From positions 992,001 through 1,056,000 of the forward strand of contig NZ_CP029033.1 of assembly GCF_003073475.1 (NCBI RefSeq): DNA of 64,000 nt, read 5' to 3'. Positions 18,029 through 26,643 of the stretch are shown one piece after another. How positions within the stretch are numbered: the stretch's first letter is position 1; each line of letters starts with the position of its first letter. This DNA comes from Actinobaculum sp. 313 (GTDB taxonomy: Bacteria > Actinomycetota > Actinomycetes > Actinomycetales > Actinomycetaceae). The notes beneath the pieces were generated by a model that was given only the letters and a program-made list of their open reading frames with translations, had not been told where the DNA came from and made no database searches. A program made the position numbers and the translations under genes.

Positions 18029-18840
18029 TGCGCACCGCCGGTGAGAGTGAAGAAAGCCTCTTCGAGGTTGCGGTAACCGGCCGTAACCTCGGCGAGAGGA
18101 CCTGCGGCAACGATTTGTCCGGCAGAGATGACGACGACGTCGTCGGCGATCTCGGCGAGTTCGCCCATGAGGTGACTGGAAAGCAACACAGTGCCACCGG
18201 CGTCGGCTCGCCGTCGCAGAAGGTTGCGTATCCAGCGAATGCCTTCCGGGTCAAGGCCGTTAACCGGCTCGTCGAGGATGAGAATGTCCGGATCACCTAT
18301 GAGAGCTGAGGCAATCCCCAAGCGTTGGCCCATGCCGAGCGAGAACTCCCGGGTTCGCTGCCGGGCCGCTCCGGTCAGTCCGGTTTCCTCTAGGCACTCG
18401 GCGATGCGGGAGCGGGGAATTCCACCGGCGGCTGCAATCCAGGCGAGATGACCACGTGCCGTTCGTGACGGATGTGCTCCGCTACCGTCCAACATCGCGC
18501 CCACCGTATGTGCCGGTGCGTGCAGCTGGCGATACGGCCTTCCCAGAATAGTTGCCTGGCCTCGATCTGCGCGTTCGAGCCCGAGCAAGATACGCAGCGT
18601 TGTTGACTTGCCGGCGCCGTTAGGACCCACGAAGCCCGTCACCCGGCCAGGCTGGGCGGAAAAACTGATATCGCGTAGCACGGAGCGGCGGCCAAATGTT
18701 TTGCTGAGGTGGCTGATTGCGATTGTGGCGGAGCGTGGCTCTTCCGCGCGCGTATCTGCGGTTTCTAGCGTATCTGGGCGCGAGTTTGCTGTATCTGGGC
18801 GCGCATCGGCGCTGCCGCTTGGGCCATCTGTATTGCTCAT
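18025..18840 (-). CDS. ABC transporter ATP-binding protein
   Basis: A 271-residue nucleotide-binding subunit of an ABC-2 exporter. About 45 acidic, Asp/Ser/Thr-rich residues precede the domain. GFVGPNGAGKSTTLRILLGL is Walker A, EFSLGMGQRLGIASALI contains the signature (SLGMGQR, a variant of LSGGQ), PDILILDEPVNGLDPEGIRW is Walker B with the D-loop, and VLLSSHLMGELAEIADDV is the H-loop region. This set is typical of bacitracin/lantibiotic-type exporters. The start at 18840 is chosen by its position; an upstream ATG at 18876 is also possible. It is divergent from the kinase remnant, with a perfect palindrome between. Confidence 0.88.
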   Translation of the reverse strand: MSNTDGPSGSADARPDTANSRPDTLETADTRAEEPRSATIAISHLSKTFGRRSVLRDISFSAQPGRVTGFVGPNGAGKSTTLRILLGLERADRGQATILGRPYRQLHAPAHTVGAMLDGSGAHPSRTARGHLAWIAAAGGIPRSRIAECLEETGLTGAARQRTREFSLGMGQRLGIASALIGDPDILILDEPVNGLDPEGIRWIRNLLRRRADAGGTVLLSSHLMGELAEIADDVVVISAGQIVAAGPLAEVTAGYRNLEEAFFTLTGGAQ

Positions 18841-18917
18841 GCGGTTATCTTCGCCGGGCGCGGACCCGCGCGACATCGGCCGCTGATCCGAAATTCCGGC
18901 TATCCATCAGCTCAGAG

Positions 18918-18939
18918 GTATCAGCCCTAGGGCTGATAC
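18918..18939. promoter_or_regulatory. 22-bp perfect palindrome between the ABC exporter and the two-component genes
   Basis: GTATCAGCCCT (18918-18928) is followed directly by its reverse complement AGGGCTGATAC (18929-18939). It sits 78 bp upstream of the ATPase start and upstream of the kinase remnant. Size, symmetry and place fit an operator for the dimeric LuxR-type regulator encoded alongside. Confidence 0.72.
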
Positions 18940-19021
18940 ACGCCCGCTGGCGTGGCGGGTAGGGTGCATGTATGACCCGTGGTCCATCTTCGCGCAGTAT
19001 GCGTCGTCCTTCTTCGCGTAG

Positions 19022-19744
19022 CATGCTCGGTGCTGTTGTTGTGCTGGCGATCCGGCCGCGCTCGTCACGGCACTGGCCGACGTGGAGGCGGCTAGTCGGG
19101 CGACGACGCTGGAAATGCGGCGCATGGTGCATGTATTGCGCGGGGATGAGACACCGCTCGCACCGCTTCCCGGCATCGAACGCATCAGCGAGCTCGTCTC
19201 CGGCGCCCGCCAGGCTGGACTGCGCGTGACCTTCAGCGGTGAAGGCGTTCATGCGCATTCGGACGGCGTTTCCGTGGCGGTGTATCGGATTGTGCAGGAA
19301 GCCCTCGGCAATGTCGCGCGGCATGTTGGCCCAGCTTCGGTGGATGTGCGACTGCGGCAGGAGGAAGGATTCATTACCGTTACAGTGCACGACGACGGCG
19401 GCCAGCGGTCGACTGCTCACCGCGAGGCAGGGGAGTCCGTCGGCGAAGAGGACGTGCGGCGCGGTGCGGTATGCGAGGAGCATGAGGAGTGTGGTGCTGT
19501 CAGCCGGGACTTCCGGTTCGCACAACGTTCCACAAGGGACGAGGCACTACGCGGTGGTCACGGTGCAAGACGTGACGATAGCCCCTGGCGTGCTGAGGGC
19601 GAGCCACTGCCCGGTGGCCACGGGCTTCGCGGCCTCGCTGAGCGGGTGGAGGCACTGGGTGGTGACTTCCTGACCCAGCGGGAGCAGAGTGGACTTACGG
19701 TGTGGGCGCGTATTCCCGATCCGGTGGCGATGGAGGCCTCGTGA
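19022..19744 (+). pseudogene. Sensor histidine kinase (NarL/LiaS type), N-terminus deleted
   Basis: The frame opens after a TAG at 19019. Recognisable kinase sequence begins at about 19043: AGDPAALVTALADVEAASRA then TTLEMRRMVHVLRGD, the end of the dimerisation domain of HPK7-type kinases. SVAVYRIVQEALGNVARHVG is the N box of the ATP-binding domain and GGHGLRGLAERVEALGGDF the G box. All membrane segments and the helix with the phospho-accepting His are missing, roughly 200 residues. A 20-bp near-duplication (TCTTCGCGCAGTATGCGTCG and TCTTCGCGTAGCATGCTCGG) lies at the junction. A stretch of about 75 unusual residues separates the two boxes. A GTG at 19082 could still start a fragment. Its stop overlaps the regulator ATG. 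Confidence 0.72.
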
Positions 19745-20484
19745 TGAGTGAGCCTGCGAGAAGCAGACCCGTGATAGACAGACCTGTGAGGAGCGAACCC
19801 GTGATGAGTGAGACTGTGACAAGCAAAGGTGTAATGCCGGTGGAAATATCAGTGGTGATTGCCGAGGACCAGGAACTTCTGCGAGCTTCGCTTGTGACCC
19901 TTCTGAACGCTGATTCACATATTCGAGTGGTGGGCGAGGCTGCAGATGGCGTGGAGGCAGCGGATATCGTCACTCGGCACGCGCCGGATATTGTGCTTAT
20001 GGATATCCGCATGCCACGTCTGGACGGCATAGCAGCTACAGCGGCGATTGCGCAGGATCCTAGTCTGCGGGAGACCCGAGTCATTATCCTGACTATGTTC
20101 GAGTTGGAGGACTACGTCTATCAGGCGTTGCGGGCGGGAGCGGCCGGGTTCCTTTTGAAGGACACAACACCCACAGCTGTTGTGCAGGCAGTGCGTACCG
20201 TACACGACGGACAGCGACTCCTCTCCCCGTCCGCGTTGCATCTGCTAATCGAAAGATTCGTACCGGAAGCCGTGGGTACGGCTAAGCTCGCCGCGTTGAC
20301 CCCGCGGCAGACCGAGGTGCTTCGGCTTGTGGCGCGCGGTCTTTCGAACCAGGAGATCGAGGAGACTCTGCATATCAGCCATGCCACGATGAAAACCCAT
20401 ATGAGTGCCCTGCTTGAACGCCTGGGAGCGCGTGACCGGGCGCAGTTGGTGATCATGGCATACGAAGGTGGACTCGTCGGATAG
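19744..20484 (+). CDS. LuxR/NarL-family response regulator
   Basis: A 246-residue two-component output protein. VVIAEDQELLRASLVTLLNA holds the acidic pocket, DIVLMDIRMPRLDG the phosphorylated Asp, and RAGAAGFLLKDTTP the Lys of the receiver domain. LTPRQTEVLRLVARGLSNQE, IEETLHISHATMKTHMSALL and ERLGARDRAQLV form the LuxR-type helix-turn-helix. The ATG at 19744 overlaps the kinase TGA (TGATG). The first 30 residues are a short repetitive run (SRPVIDRPVRSEPVMSE) outside the domain, so a start at the ATG at about 19833, behind AAAGG, is also possible. It probably binds the palindrome at 18918 and controls the ABC exporter. Confidence 0.87.
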   Translation: MSEPARSRPVIDRPVRSEPVMSETVTSKGVMPVEISVVIAEDQELLRASLVTLLNADSHIRVVGEAADGVEAADIVTRHAPDIVLMDIRMPRLDGIAATAAIAQDPSLRETRVIILTMFELEDYVYQALRAGAAGFLLKDTTPTAVVQAVRTVHDGQRLLSPSALHLLIERFVPEAVGTAKLAALTPRQTEVLRLVARGLSNQEIEETLHISHATMKTHMSALLERLGARDRAQLVIMAYEGGLVG

Positions 20485-20526
20485 TCAGTCATGGCAGTCG
20501 GGTATGGCACGCAGCGCTCTGCGATA

Positions 20527-20548
20527 CAGCGGCGCTGAGTCGCCGCTG
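20527..20548 (+). terminator. Hairpin after the response regulator
   Basis: CAGCGGCG (20527-20534) and CGCCGCTG (20541-20548) form a perfect 8-bp stem with a 6-base loop, 43 bases after the stop. No T-run follows. Confidence 0.45.
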
Positions 20549-20622
20549 GCTGATCGCGGGTAGGACGGTGAGAGACACACCGCGTGTCTAGCGTGCGATA
20601 GCTCCCTGAAGAGGGAACGATA

Positions 20623-21918
20623 GTGACGATGAGTACCGAAACACGCCAGCATTACCTCGCCGCAGCTCTTGCGGCCCTGCAGCCGCTTGTGCTCAGTTGG
20701 GTGGGTGTTGTTGCGCTGGCGATTCTCGTGTACACGGTCTCCGCCTCCTCACCGCTTTTGGGTGAGACGCAGTGGCAGGACGCAGCCCGCTTGGGATCGT
20801 CGCTTTGGCTCATGAGCCTAGGCGCGCCAATGGATGTAGCCGGCACGCATATCAGCCTTTTCCCGCTTGGATTAACGCTTCTCATCGTGTGGCTATGTTT
20901 CCGTTTCGCTCGTTCTGCCGGTGTTTTCGGGTGGGGAGAAGCCGCAACCTGTGCGGCCAGCGGAGCGATTGTTGCCGCAGTGCTTGGCGCCACCGCACGT
21001 GACTCCCATCTATGGATCGGTGCGCTCGGCGCTGCTGTGGTGACCGGTGCGGCAGCGCTGGTGACTTGGTGGCGGCAGTCTCCGCCTGCCGGCTGGGGGT
21101 GGGAGTTGGTACGCCGAGCCTGGCGGCTGGCCTGGCCGGTACTGGCATTGCTCTCGGCGGCATCACTTATTCTCGCCGTGGTGGCACTCGTCGCAGGATC
21201 CGCACGGATTGCGGACATCTACGGATACTACGCGCTCAGCCCGGTAGGGGTGGTATTTCTTACCCTGGCGCAACTGTTCTACCTTCCCACGATCTCCATC
21301 TGGTCACTCGCTTATGCATGCGGCGTTGGCTTCGCCGTAGGCAGCGGGGCGAGTTTTTCCAGCCTCGGAAGTGCATCGGAGCCATTGCCCGCAATTCCGC
21401 TGCTGGGCGCATTACCGACTCTGGACGTCCGGCTGCCGTGGCTTATCCCATGCCTGATTCTGATCGGCCTCGGGATAGGACTGTGGCGCGCCGGAAGCTG
21501 CGCGACCTGGCGCGACTTGGTCACCGACGGCGGGGTTGCCGTGGCAATCATCCTGTGTACTGTTGCCCTTGCCGGTGTGCTTGCCAGCGGAAGCATCGGA
21601 CCGCAGCGCATGCAGGAGATGGGCGTGACTCCGCCGATGTTCGGCGCGATCATTGCACTGGAAGCCGGTGGGGGGCTGCTACTCGGGCTTACGATACGCA
21701 ATGCGCAGCTTCGCCAGCACCTCTCCGATCTCCGGGCGAGCCGTGCGCAGGCCGCGGCACAGCGGAAGGAAGAGCGGCAAGCTGAGCAAGAGCGGCAAAC
21801 CGAGGAAGAAGGCGCCTGGGCGGAGCAGATCGCAACCGGCCAGGATGAAGGTGGGGTGAGTAAAGGGGGAGCGGCGCAGGATGCGGCGCCACCGCTGCGA
21901 GCGGTCTCTCCGGGCTAA
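20623..21918 (+). CDS. DUF6350 / PerM-like polytopic membrane protein
   Basis: A 431-residue membrane protein with about ten hydrophobic spans starting at LVLSWVGVVALAILVYTVSA. Position and appearance match the DUF6350 family, which in mycobacteria includes the division-associated protein PerM encoded just upstream of purN and purH. SSLWLMSLGAPMDVAGTHIS and ISLFPLGLTLLIVWLCFRFA are characteristic of the N-terminal part. The last 70 residues are soluble, Gln/Glu/Arg-rich and probably coiled-coil (RAQAAAQRKEERQAEQERQ). The GTG at 20623 follows AGAGGGAAC; an ATG two codons later is the alternative. Role in division is inferred only from the mycobacterial relative. Confidence 0.72.
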   Translation: MTMSTETRQHYLAAALAALQPLVLSWVGVVALAILVYTVSASSPLLGETQWQDAARLGSSLWLMSLGAPMDVAGTHISLFPLGLTLLIVWLCFRFARSAGVFGWGEAATCAASGAIVAAVLGATARDSHLWIGALGAAVVTGAAALVTWWRQSPPAGWGWELVRRAWRLAWPVLALLSAASLILAVVALVAGSARIADIYGYYALSPVGVVFLTLAQLFYLPTISIWSLAYACGVGFAVGSGASFSSLGSASEPLPAIPLLGALPTLDVRLPWLIPCLILIGLGIGLWRAGSCATWRDLVTDGGVAVAIILCTVALAGVLASGSIGPQRMQEMGVTPPMFGAIIALEAGGGLLLGLTIRNAQLRQHLSDLRASRAQAAAQRKEERQAEQERQTEEEGAWAEQIATGQDEGGVSKGGAAQDAAPPLRAVSPG

Positions 21919-21949
21919 ACGGAGTCTGTGCCGATGGCGCATCTGCGTT

Positions 21950-21981
21950 GCTTGGGCATCCGCGCGTGTCACTGCCCAAGC
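21950..21981 (+). terminator. Hairpin between perM and purN
   Basis: GCTTGGGCA (21950-21958) and TGCCCAAGC (21973-21981) pair perfectly over 9 bp. It ends 5 bp before the purN -10 box, so it may stop perM transcription or modulate the purN promoter. Confidence 0.45.
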
Positions 21982-21985
21982 GCGG

Positions 21986-21991
21986 TAGGCT
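21986..21991 (+). promoter_or_regulatory. Candidate -10 box of purN
   Basis: TAGGCT lies 6 bases before the GTG start, with no Shine-Dalgarno sequence. This spacing puts the transcription start at or next to the start codon (leaderless mRNA). Confidence 0.5.
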
Positions 21992-21997
21992 CATGCC

Positions 21998-22630
21998 GTG
22001 AGGACCGAAATCCGCCCAACAGCCCCCGCCCGAATCGTCGTCTTGGTCTCGGGAACGGGCTCCAATTTGGAAGCACTGTTACGCGCGTGTGAAAACGGCA
22101 GCTACGGCGCCCACGTCGTCGCCGTCGGCGCAGACCGGGAGAATATCCGCGGTCTAGAAATTGCACAAGAGGCCGGAATACCGACTTTCGTGCGCAGACT
22201 GCCGGACTACGCCACGCGCGACGACTGGAACATTGCTCTGCGAGACGACGTCGCCGCCTATACGCCCGACATCGTCGTACTAGCCGGATTCCTCAAACTC
22301 CTCAGCGCAGACTTCCTGGCGGCCTTTCCTGGGCGAGTCATCAATACCCACAACGCGCTCCTGCCTTCGTTCCCGGGTGTGCACGGTCCGGCCGACGCCC
22401 TCGATTACGGCGTCAAGATCACGGGCGCAACATTGTTCGTCGTCGATCCAGGTGTGGATACCGGCCCGATTCTGGCGCAGATCGCCTGCCCGGTGCGAGA
22501 GGACGACGACGCGGATTCGTTGCTGGAGCGGATCAAGGGTGTAGAGCGGACGCAACTGGTGGAAACCGTGGGAGCGATGGCCCGCCGCGGTTGGTGGATC
22601 GAGGGAAGGCACGCCGACGTTCTCACCTGA
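21998..22630 (+). CDS. purN: Phosphoribosylglycinamide formyltransferase
   Basis: A 210-residue enzyme transferring a formyl group from 10-formyl-tetrahydrofolate to GAR in purine synthesis. IVVLVSGTGSNLEALL is the phosphate loop, VINTHNALLPSFPGVHG is the active-site signature with the catalytic Asn and His shifted slightly (N-T-H-N-A in place of N-I-H-P-S), and GATLFVVDPGVDTGPILAQ contains the catalytic Asp. The GTG start is supported by the leaderless promoter geometry. It lies 226 bp ahead of purH. Confidence 0.93.
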   Translation: MRTEIRPTAPARIVVLVSGTGSNLEALLRACENGSYGAHVVAVGADRENIRGLEIAQEAGIPTFVRRLPDYATRDDWNIALRDDVAAYTPDIVVLAGFLKLLSADFLAAFPGRVINTHNALLPSFPGVHGPADALDYGVKITGATLFVVDPGVDTGPILAQIACPVREDDDADSLLERIKGVERTQLVETVGAMARRGWWIEGRHADVLT

Positions 22631-22756
22631 AGCAAGGGACGCCGGGCCGTGAGCGGCGAAGGCGGGCGGATCACCCAGCTTTGCACGGCGCCGCCGGGCT
22701 GGCGTGGTCTCAGGCGATGACCGCCGAGGCGAGCGCGCCGTGCCCCACGCTAGACT

Positions 22757-22833
22757 GATGCCGGTCGCGACTGGCGTTGAAGGTGGGTCACCACCGGGGA
22801 GTGACCCGCCGCACAAGCCGCGCGCCTGGGCAT
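22757..22833 (+). ncRNA. ZTP (pfl) riboswitch upstream of purH
   Basis: The leader shows the conserved blocks of the pfl motif in order: GGTCGCGACTGGCG, then GGTGGGTCACCACCGGGGAG with GTGACCC closing a stem, then CCGCGCGCCTGGGCA. The ligand known for this class is ZTP/ZMP, which accumulates when 10-formyl-tetrahydrofolate is short. It ends about 24 bases before the purH ATG and just ahead of its ribosome-binding site, which fits control of translation. A frame running through it from 22704 is not a purH extension. Confidence 0.82.
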
Positions 22834-22856
22834 TCCAAAGATTGAAAGAGGCAGGA

Positions 22857-24443
22857 ATGCGAACCCCCTTGACACGAGCACTTATTTCCGTTTACGAGAA
22901 GAACGGCATCGCTGAATTGGCCACGGCCCTTCACCGCAGTGGCTGTGAAATCGTCTCCACAGGCTCAACCGCCGATACCATCGCTGCCGCCGGGGTGCCG
23001 GTGACGGCAGTCGATCAGGTCACAGGATTCCCGGAGTGTTTTGACGGCCGCGTCAAAACACTGCACCCGCGCATCCACGGTGGAATTCTCGCCGATCCAC
23101 GCCTCCCGGCGCATCGCGATCAGCTGGAAGAACTGGGACTAACACCTTTCGACCTCGTTGTGGTCAACCTGTACCCGTTCCAGGAGACCGTTGCTGCGGG
23201 AGCGGGTATTGACGAGTGTATCGAGAAAATCGACATCGGCGGCCCAGCGATGGTACGGGCGGCAGCAAAGAATCACGCCAACGTCGCCGTCGTCGTCAAG
23301 CCGTTACGCTATCCCGAGGTAGCGGCAGCAGCACAAGCCGGAGGCTTCACCGCTGAAGAACGCCGCCAGCTCGCATCTGAGGCCTTCGCCCACACCGCCG
23401 CCTATGATGCCGCCGTCGCCGAATGGATGAGCGAAACTCTGCTCGGGGGCGACCACCCCACTTTCGTCAGCGGAGCCTGGCACGAAGCTCTACCGCTGCG
23501 ATACGGCGAGAACCCGCATCAGAGAGCCGGTTGGTACGTGGCGGAAAGGGGCAGCTCCGGGCTCGCCGGTGCCACACAGCTCGGCGGCAAGGCGATGAGC
23601 TACAACAACTACCAGGATGCGGACGCAGCACTTCGCGCCGCTTACGACCATGACGAGGCATGCGTTGCCGTCATCAAACACACCAACCCCTGTGGAGTGG
23701 CCATCGGTCGCGATATCGCTGAGGCGCATCGCAAGGCGCATGCCTGCGATCCGGTCTCCGCATACGGCGGCGTGATTGCTGCCAACCGGGAGGTAACCGT
23801 GGAGATGGCGCAGCAAGTTAAGCCGATCTTCACGGAAGTCATCACCGCCCCCGGCTACACCCCGGAGGCGTTAGAACTGCTGCGTAGCAAGAAGAACCTG
23901 CGTATCTTGCGTGTGGATGGGCCAGCAAGCGAAAGATTCGATCTCAAGCCGATTTCTGGCGGGCTGCTGGTTCAAGAACGCGATGCTCTTGACGCACCCG
24001 GTGATGACCCGCGCAACTGGACTCTTGTGGCCGGGCAGGCCGCCGATGAGGCGGCACTGCGCGACCTGGAGTTCGCTTGGCGCGCCATCAGGGCAGTGAA
24101 GTCGAATGCCATCTTGCTGGCACGCGACGGGGCCACCGTGGGCGTGGGAATGGGCCAGGTCAATCGGGTCGATTCCTGCCGACTGGCCGTCGAGCGCGCT
24201 AACACGCTCGGGCGGGTCGATGGGGCGGCGGGGCAGGAGACCGTGCCCGAAAGGGCGCGCGGATCGGTTGCGGCATCGGATGCGTTCTTCCCGTTTGCTG
24301 ACGGTCTGCGTATCCTAACGGAGGCCGGGGTGCGCGCCGTCGTGCAGCCGGGTGGATCCATTCGCGATGAGGAAGTCATTGCCGCCGCGCAGGAGGCGGG
24401 CGTGACGATGTATCTGACCGGGTGTCGGCACTTCCTGCACTGA
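22857..24443 (+). CDS. purH: Bifunctional AICAR transformylase / IMP cyclohydrolase
   Basis: A 528-residue enzyme for the last two steps of IMP synthesis. The N-terminal IMP cyclohydrolase domain starts [20 protein letters not shown] and contains [20 protein letters not shown]; the C-terminal transformylase domain has [14 protein letters not shown] and the catalytic [13 protein letters not shown] (Lys-His). [20 protein letters not shown] and the final [20 protein letters not shown] are typical. The start is set at the ATG at 22857, five bases after GAAAGAGG, and gives the usual N-terminus. The ZTP riboswitch lies directly upstream. Confidence 0.95.
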   Translation: MRTPLTRALISVYEKNGIAELATALHRSGCEIVSTGSTADTIAAAGVPVTAVDQVTGFPECFDGRVKTLHPRIHGGILADPRLPAHRDQLEELGLTPFDLVVVNLYPFQETVAAGAGIDECIEKIDIGGPAMVRAAAKNHANVAVVVKPLRYPEVAAAAQAGGFTAEERRQLASEAFAHTAAYDAAVAEWMSETLLGGDHPTFVSGAWHEALPLRYGENPHQRAGWYVAERGSSGLAGATQLGGKAMSYNNYQDADAALRAAYDHDEACVAVIKHTNPCGVAIGRDIAEAHRKAHACDPVSAYGGVIAANREVTVEMAQQVKPIFTEVITAPGYTPEALELLRSKKNLRILRVDGPASERFDLKPISGGLLVQERDALDAPGDDPRNWTLVAGQAADEAALRDLEFAWRAIRAVKSNAILLARDGATVGVGMGQVNRVDSCRLAVERANTLGRVDGAAGQETVPERARGSVAASDAFFPFADGLRILTEAGVRAVVQPGGSIRDEEVIAAAQEAGVTMYLTGCRHFLH

Positions 24444-24839
24444 TATGCCCGGGCGCCGTGGTCCGGCCGGTTGGAACCGGGGTTGAGCGGGTGTGGGCTG
24501 GGCTTGCCGGTTGACCGGGTGCCTGTTGGGTCCGTGCATGAACTGGGCGTCGGTTGAACCTGCGGGTTGAGTGGGTTCGTTCCTCACCATGCCTGTGCGC
24601 CTCTGACTTCTCCGGGCTCTCGCCCAAGTTCCGTGTTTTTCGCGGAGGATTGTGGAAAACCCGGAGTAAGGAGCGGATGTCGGGGATGTTGCACGACGGC
24701 GCCCAGCAGGACTTCGTCCAACACCGTCCAATACCCTTGCGAGATCGGTCATGCCCCGATGAACCGTGTCGTTGGCGTATCAGCACTGCCGACACCCCCA
24801 TACACGCGGTGTTAGCGAACAGGCGCTAAAGTAAAGAGC
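24444..24839. other. Intergenic region between purH and the DUF3017 gene
   Basis: About 400 bp with no gene recognised. It contains a copy of the dispersed hairpin element (24608-24670) and, at the end, a -10-like TAAAGT (24827-24832). Confidence 0.5.
24608..24670. repeat. Dispersed intergenic hairpin element, copy 1
   Basis: CTTCTCCGGG and then TTCCGTGTTTTTCGCGGAGG, followed by AAAACCCGGAG (24656-24666), match the element at 42296-42339 and 59389-59430. The outer CTCCGGG and CCCGGAG segments can pair. All copies sit downstream of housekeeping genes. Confidence 0.6.
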
Positions 24840-25108
24840 ATGAGAGGCGAACGGGTTTCCCCTTGGCATACATCTTGCTGGTGGTGTGGACCATTGGGAT
24901 CTGCGTGACTGCCTTCGTGTGGACACCGCGCTTCGCCGTCACTGCCATGGCAGCCAGCTTCGTCGTCTTTGCCTTGCTGCGTGCCACCCTGCCGGGCGGG
25001 GTGCTTCCGCATGTACGCGGTCGCGTTTTCGATGTCACCATTTACATGCTCACCGCCGGGATGCTGCTTTTTCTTTCTCAGTGGGCTAATACGCCGCAGG
25101 TGTTCTAA
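24840..25108 (+). CDS. DUF3017 family small membrane protein, probable one-base frameshift at the start
   Basis: The continuous frame from a TTG at 24863 encodes AYILLVVWTIGICVTAFVWT, AVTAMAASFVVFALLRATL and VTIYMLTAGMLLFLSQW: three short membrane spans, as in actinobacterial DUF3017 proteins encoded near purH. Upstream, an ATG at 24840 reads MRGERVSP and is one base out of frame; an extra C in CCCC (24858-24862) would join it as MRGERVSPLAYILL, giving 89 residues. TAAAGT at 24827-24832 lies 7 bases before this ATG, the geometry of a leaderless promoter, which supports the upstream start. Function is unknown. Confidence 0.65.
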
Positions 25109-25206
25109 CTCTGTCACGCCTTCTGCGCCGAGCGCATTTGAGCGCAAGGGTATGGAGGGGATAAAGCGTATTTGGGCGCAAGGGGTTTGGCAGGGACAAT
25201 AGGCAC

Positions 25207-26499
25207 GTGGACCCACTCCTGAAAAATGTCTTGTTCGTCCTGCTCTTCACATTGATTGGCGGGCTGTTCTCCGCCTCGGAAATGGCACTCGTCTCGCTGC
25301 GCCAGACCCAAATCGACGAGATGGCGAAGAAAGGTGCCGCGGGTGCCACCGTTCAGCGACTCACCGCGGACTCGAACCGCTTCCTCTCTGCGGTGCAGGT
25401 CGGCGTCACCGTCGCCGGGTTCTTCTCAGCTTCCTTCGGTGCTTCACAAATCGCGCCGGAAGTCGCGCCCCTGTTTCAAAGGGCCGGGATGAGCAGCACG
25501 GGCGCGTCCACACTCTCCTTCGTTCTAATCACGATTGCTATCGCCTACCTCTCCATCGTCTTCGGGGAATTGACGCCGAAGCGTATTGCTCTGCAATCGG
25601 CTGAATCCATTGCGCTGGTCGCCGCCCGACCGCTTGCGGCCATCACCGCCTTGCTGCGCCCGGTTATCTGGTTCCTCGGTGCCTCCACCAATGTGGTGTT
25701 GCGCCTGCTCGGGCGCAATCCGAAAACCCAGAAGGAGGCAATGGGCGTGCGCGAACTACGCGCCTTCGTCGCCAGCCAAGAAACCATCGGCGAGGAAGAA
25801 CGTGAAATGGTTGTTGACATGCTTTCCGTGGGGGACCGCACGGTGGAAGAAATCATGACGCCACGTACCGAGGTGGACTTCTTCTCCTCTGATATGCCGA
25901 TTGAACAAGCGCAGCTTGAGGTTTCAAGCCTCGAGCATTCGCGCTATCCGGTACGCCAGGGAACATCCGACGACGACGTGCTCGGCTTTATCCACATCCG
26001 AGATCTCATCCACCCGGCGAGCCACGTCAAAACGGTTGGCGACCTCGTTCGTGAAATTCTCTTTTTCCCCACCGGAAAACCAGTGTTGGATGCCTTGACT
26101 GAGATGCGCGCCAAACACGCGCATCTCGCCGTTGTGGTCGACGAATACGGTGGAACTGACGGGATTATCACCCTGGAAGACGTGGTGGAGGAATTCGTTG
26201 GTGAGATCAACGACGAGTACGACAAAGAATCGCCCGTCGTCGTGCGCCGTGGTGATACGGAACTCATCGACGGACTGGCTGGCAGAGCGGAGGTATTGAA
26301 GGCGCTCGGACGCGAGTTGCCGGATGGGCCTTTCGACACTCTCGCCGGGTTTATCGTTGCCCAGCTCGGGCATATGCCGAAAGTTGGGGACCGGGTGACA
26401 TGGAACGATCTTCAACTAACGGTGACACGCATGGAGGGACGACGCATTGCGCGGGTAAGCGTGACCGAGCGGGAGCCAGAGGAGGCGGAGGAGGACTGA
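25207..26499 (+). CDS. Hemolysin-family CNNM/CBS-domain membrane protein (CorC/HlyC type)
   Basis: A 430-residue membrane protein proposed in this family to take part in Mg or Co handling. Residues 1-180 form the DUF21/CNNM membrane domain (LLFTLIGGLFSASEMALVSL and IAYLSIVFGELTPKRIALQS). Residues about 200-330 are a CBS pair beginning with VEEIMTPRTEVDFF. HLAVVVDEYGGTDGIITLED is the second CBS signature. The C-terminus (AGFIVAQLGHMPKVGDRVTW) is the CorC_HlyC domain. The GTG start has no Shine-Dalgarno; GACAAT lies 6 bases upstream, as expected for a leaderless message. Confidence 0.87.
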   Translation: MDPLLKNVLFVLLFTLIGGLFSASEMALVSLRQTQIDEMAKKGAAGATVQRLTADSNRFLSAVQVGVTVAGFFSASFGASQIAPEVAPLFQRAGMSSTGASTLSFVLITIAIAYLSIVFGELTPKRIALQSAESIALVAARPLAAITALLRPVIWFLGASTNVVLRLLGRNPKTQKEAMGVRELRAFVASQETIGEEEREMVVDMLSVGDRTVEEIMTPRTEVDFFSSDMPIEQAQLEVSSLEHSRYPVRQGTSDDDVLGFIHIRDLIHPASHVKTVGDLVREILFFPTGKPVLDALTEMRAKHAHLAVVVDEYGGTDGIITLEDVVEEFVGEINDEYDKESPVVVRRGDTELIDGLAGRAEVLKALGRELPDGPFDTLAGFIVAQLGHMPKVGDRVTWNDLQLTVTRMEGRRIARVSVTEREPEEAEED

Positions 26500-26643
26500 T
26501 CGACCGGCACTGCGGTGCCGGACGGTGCCGCAGTGCGGGAGAGACGGGCAACGGTCATGGCCGACGGGAGACGAAAAGGCGGCGACTCCCGGAATCAAGT
26601 AGTCTTCTCGGTGGCGAGAACTATTCAGAAGGGAAAGAACGCA

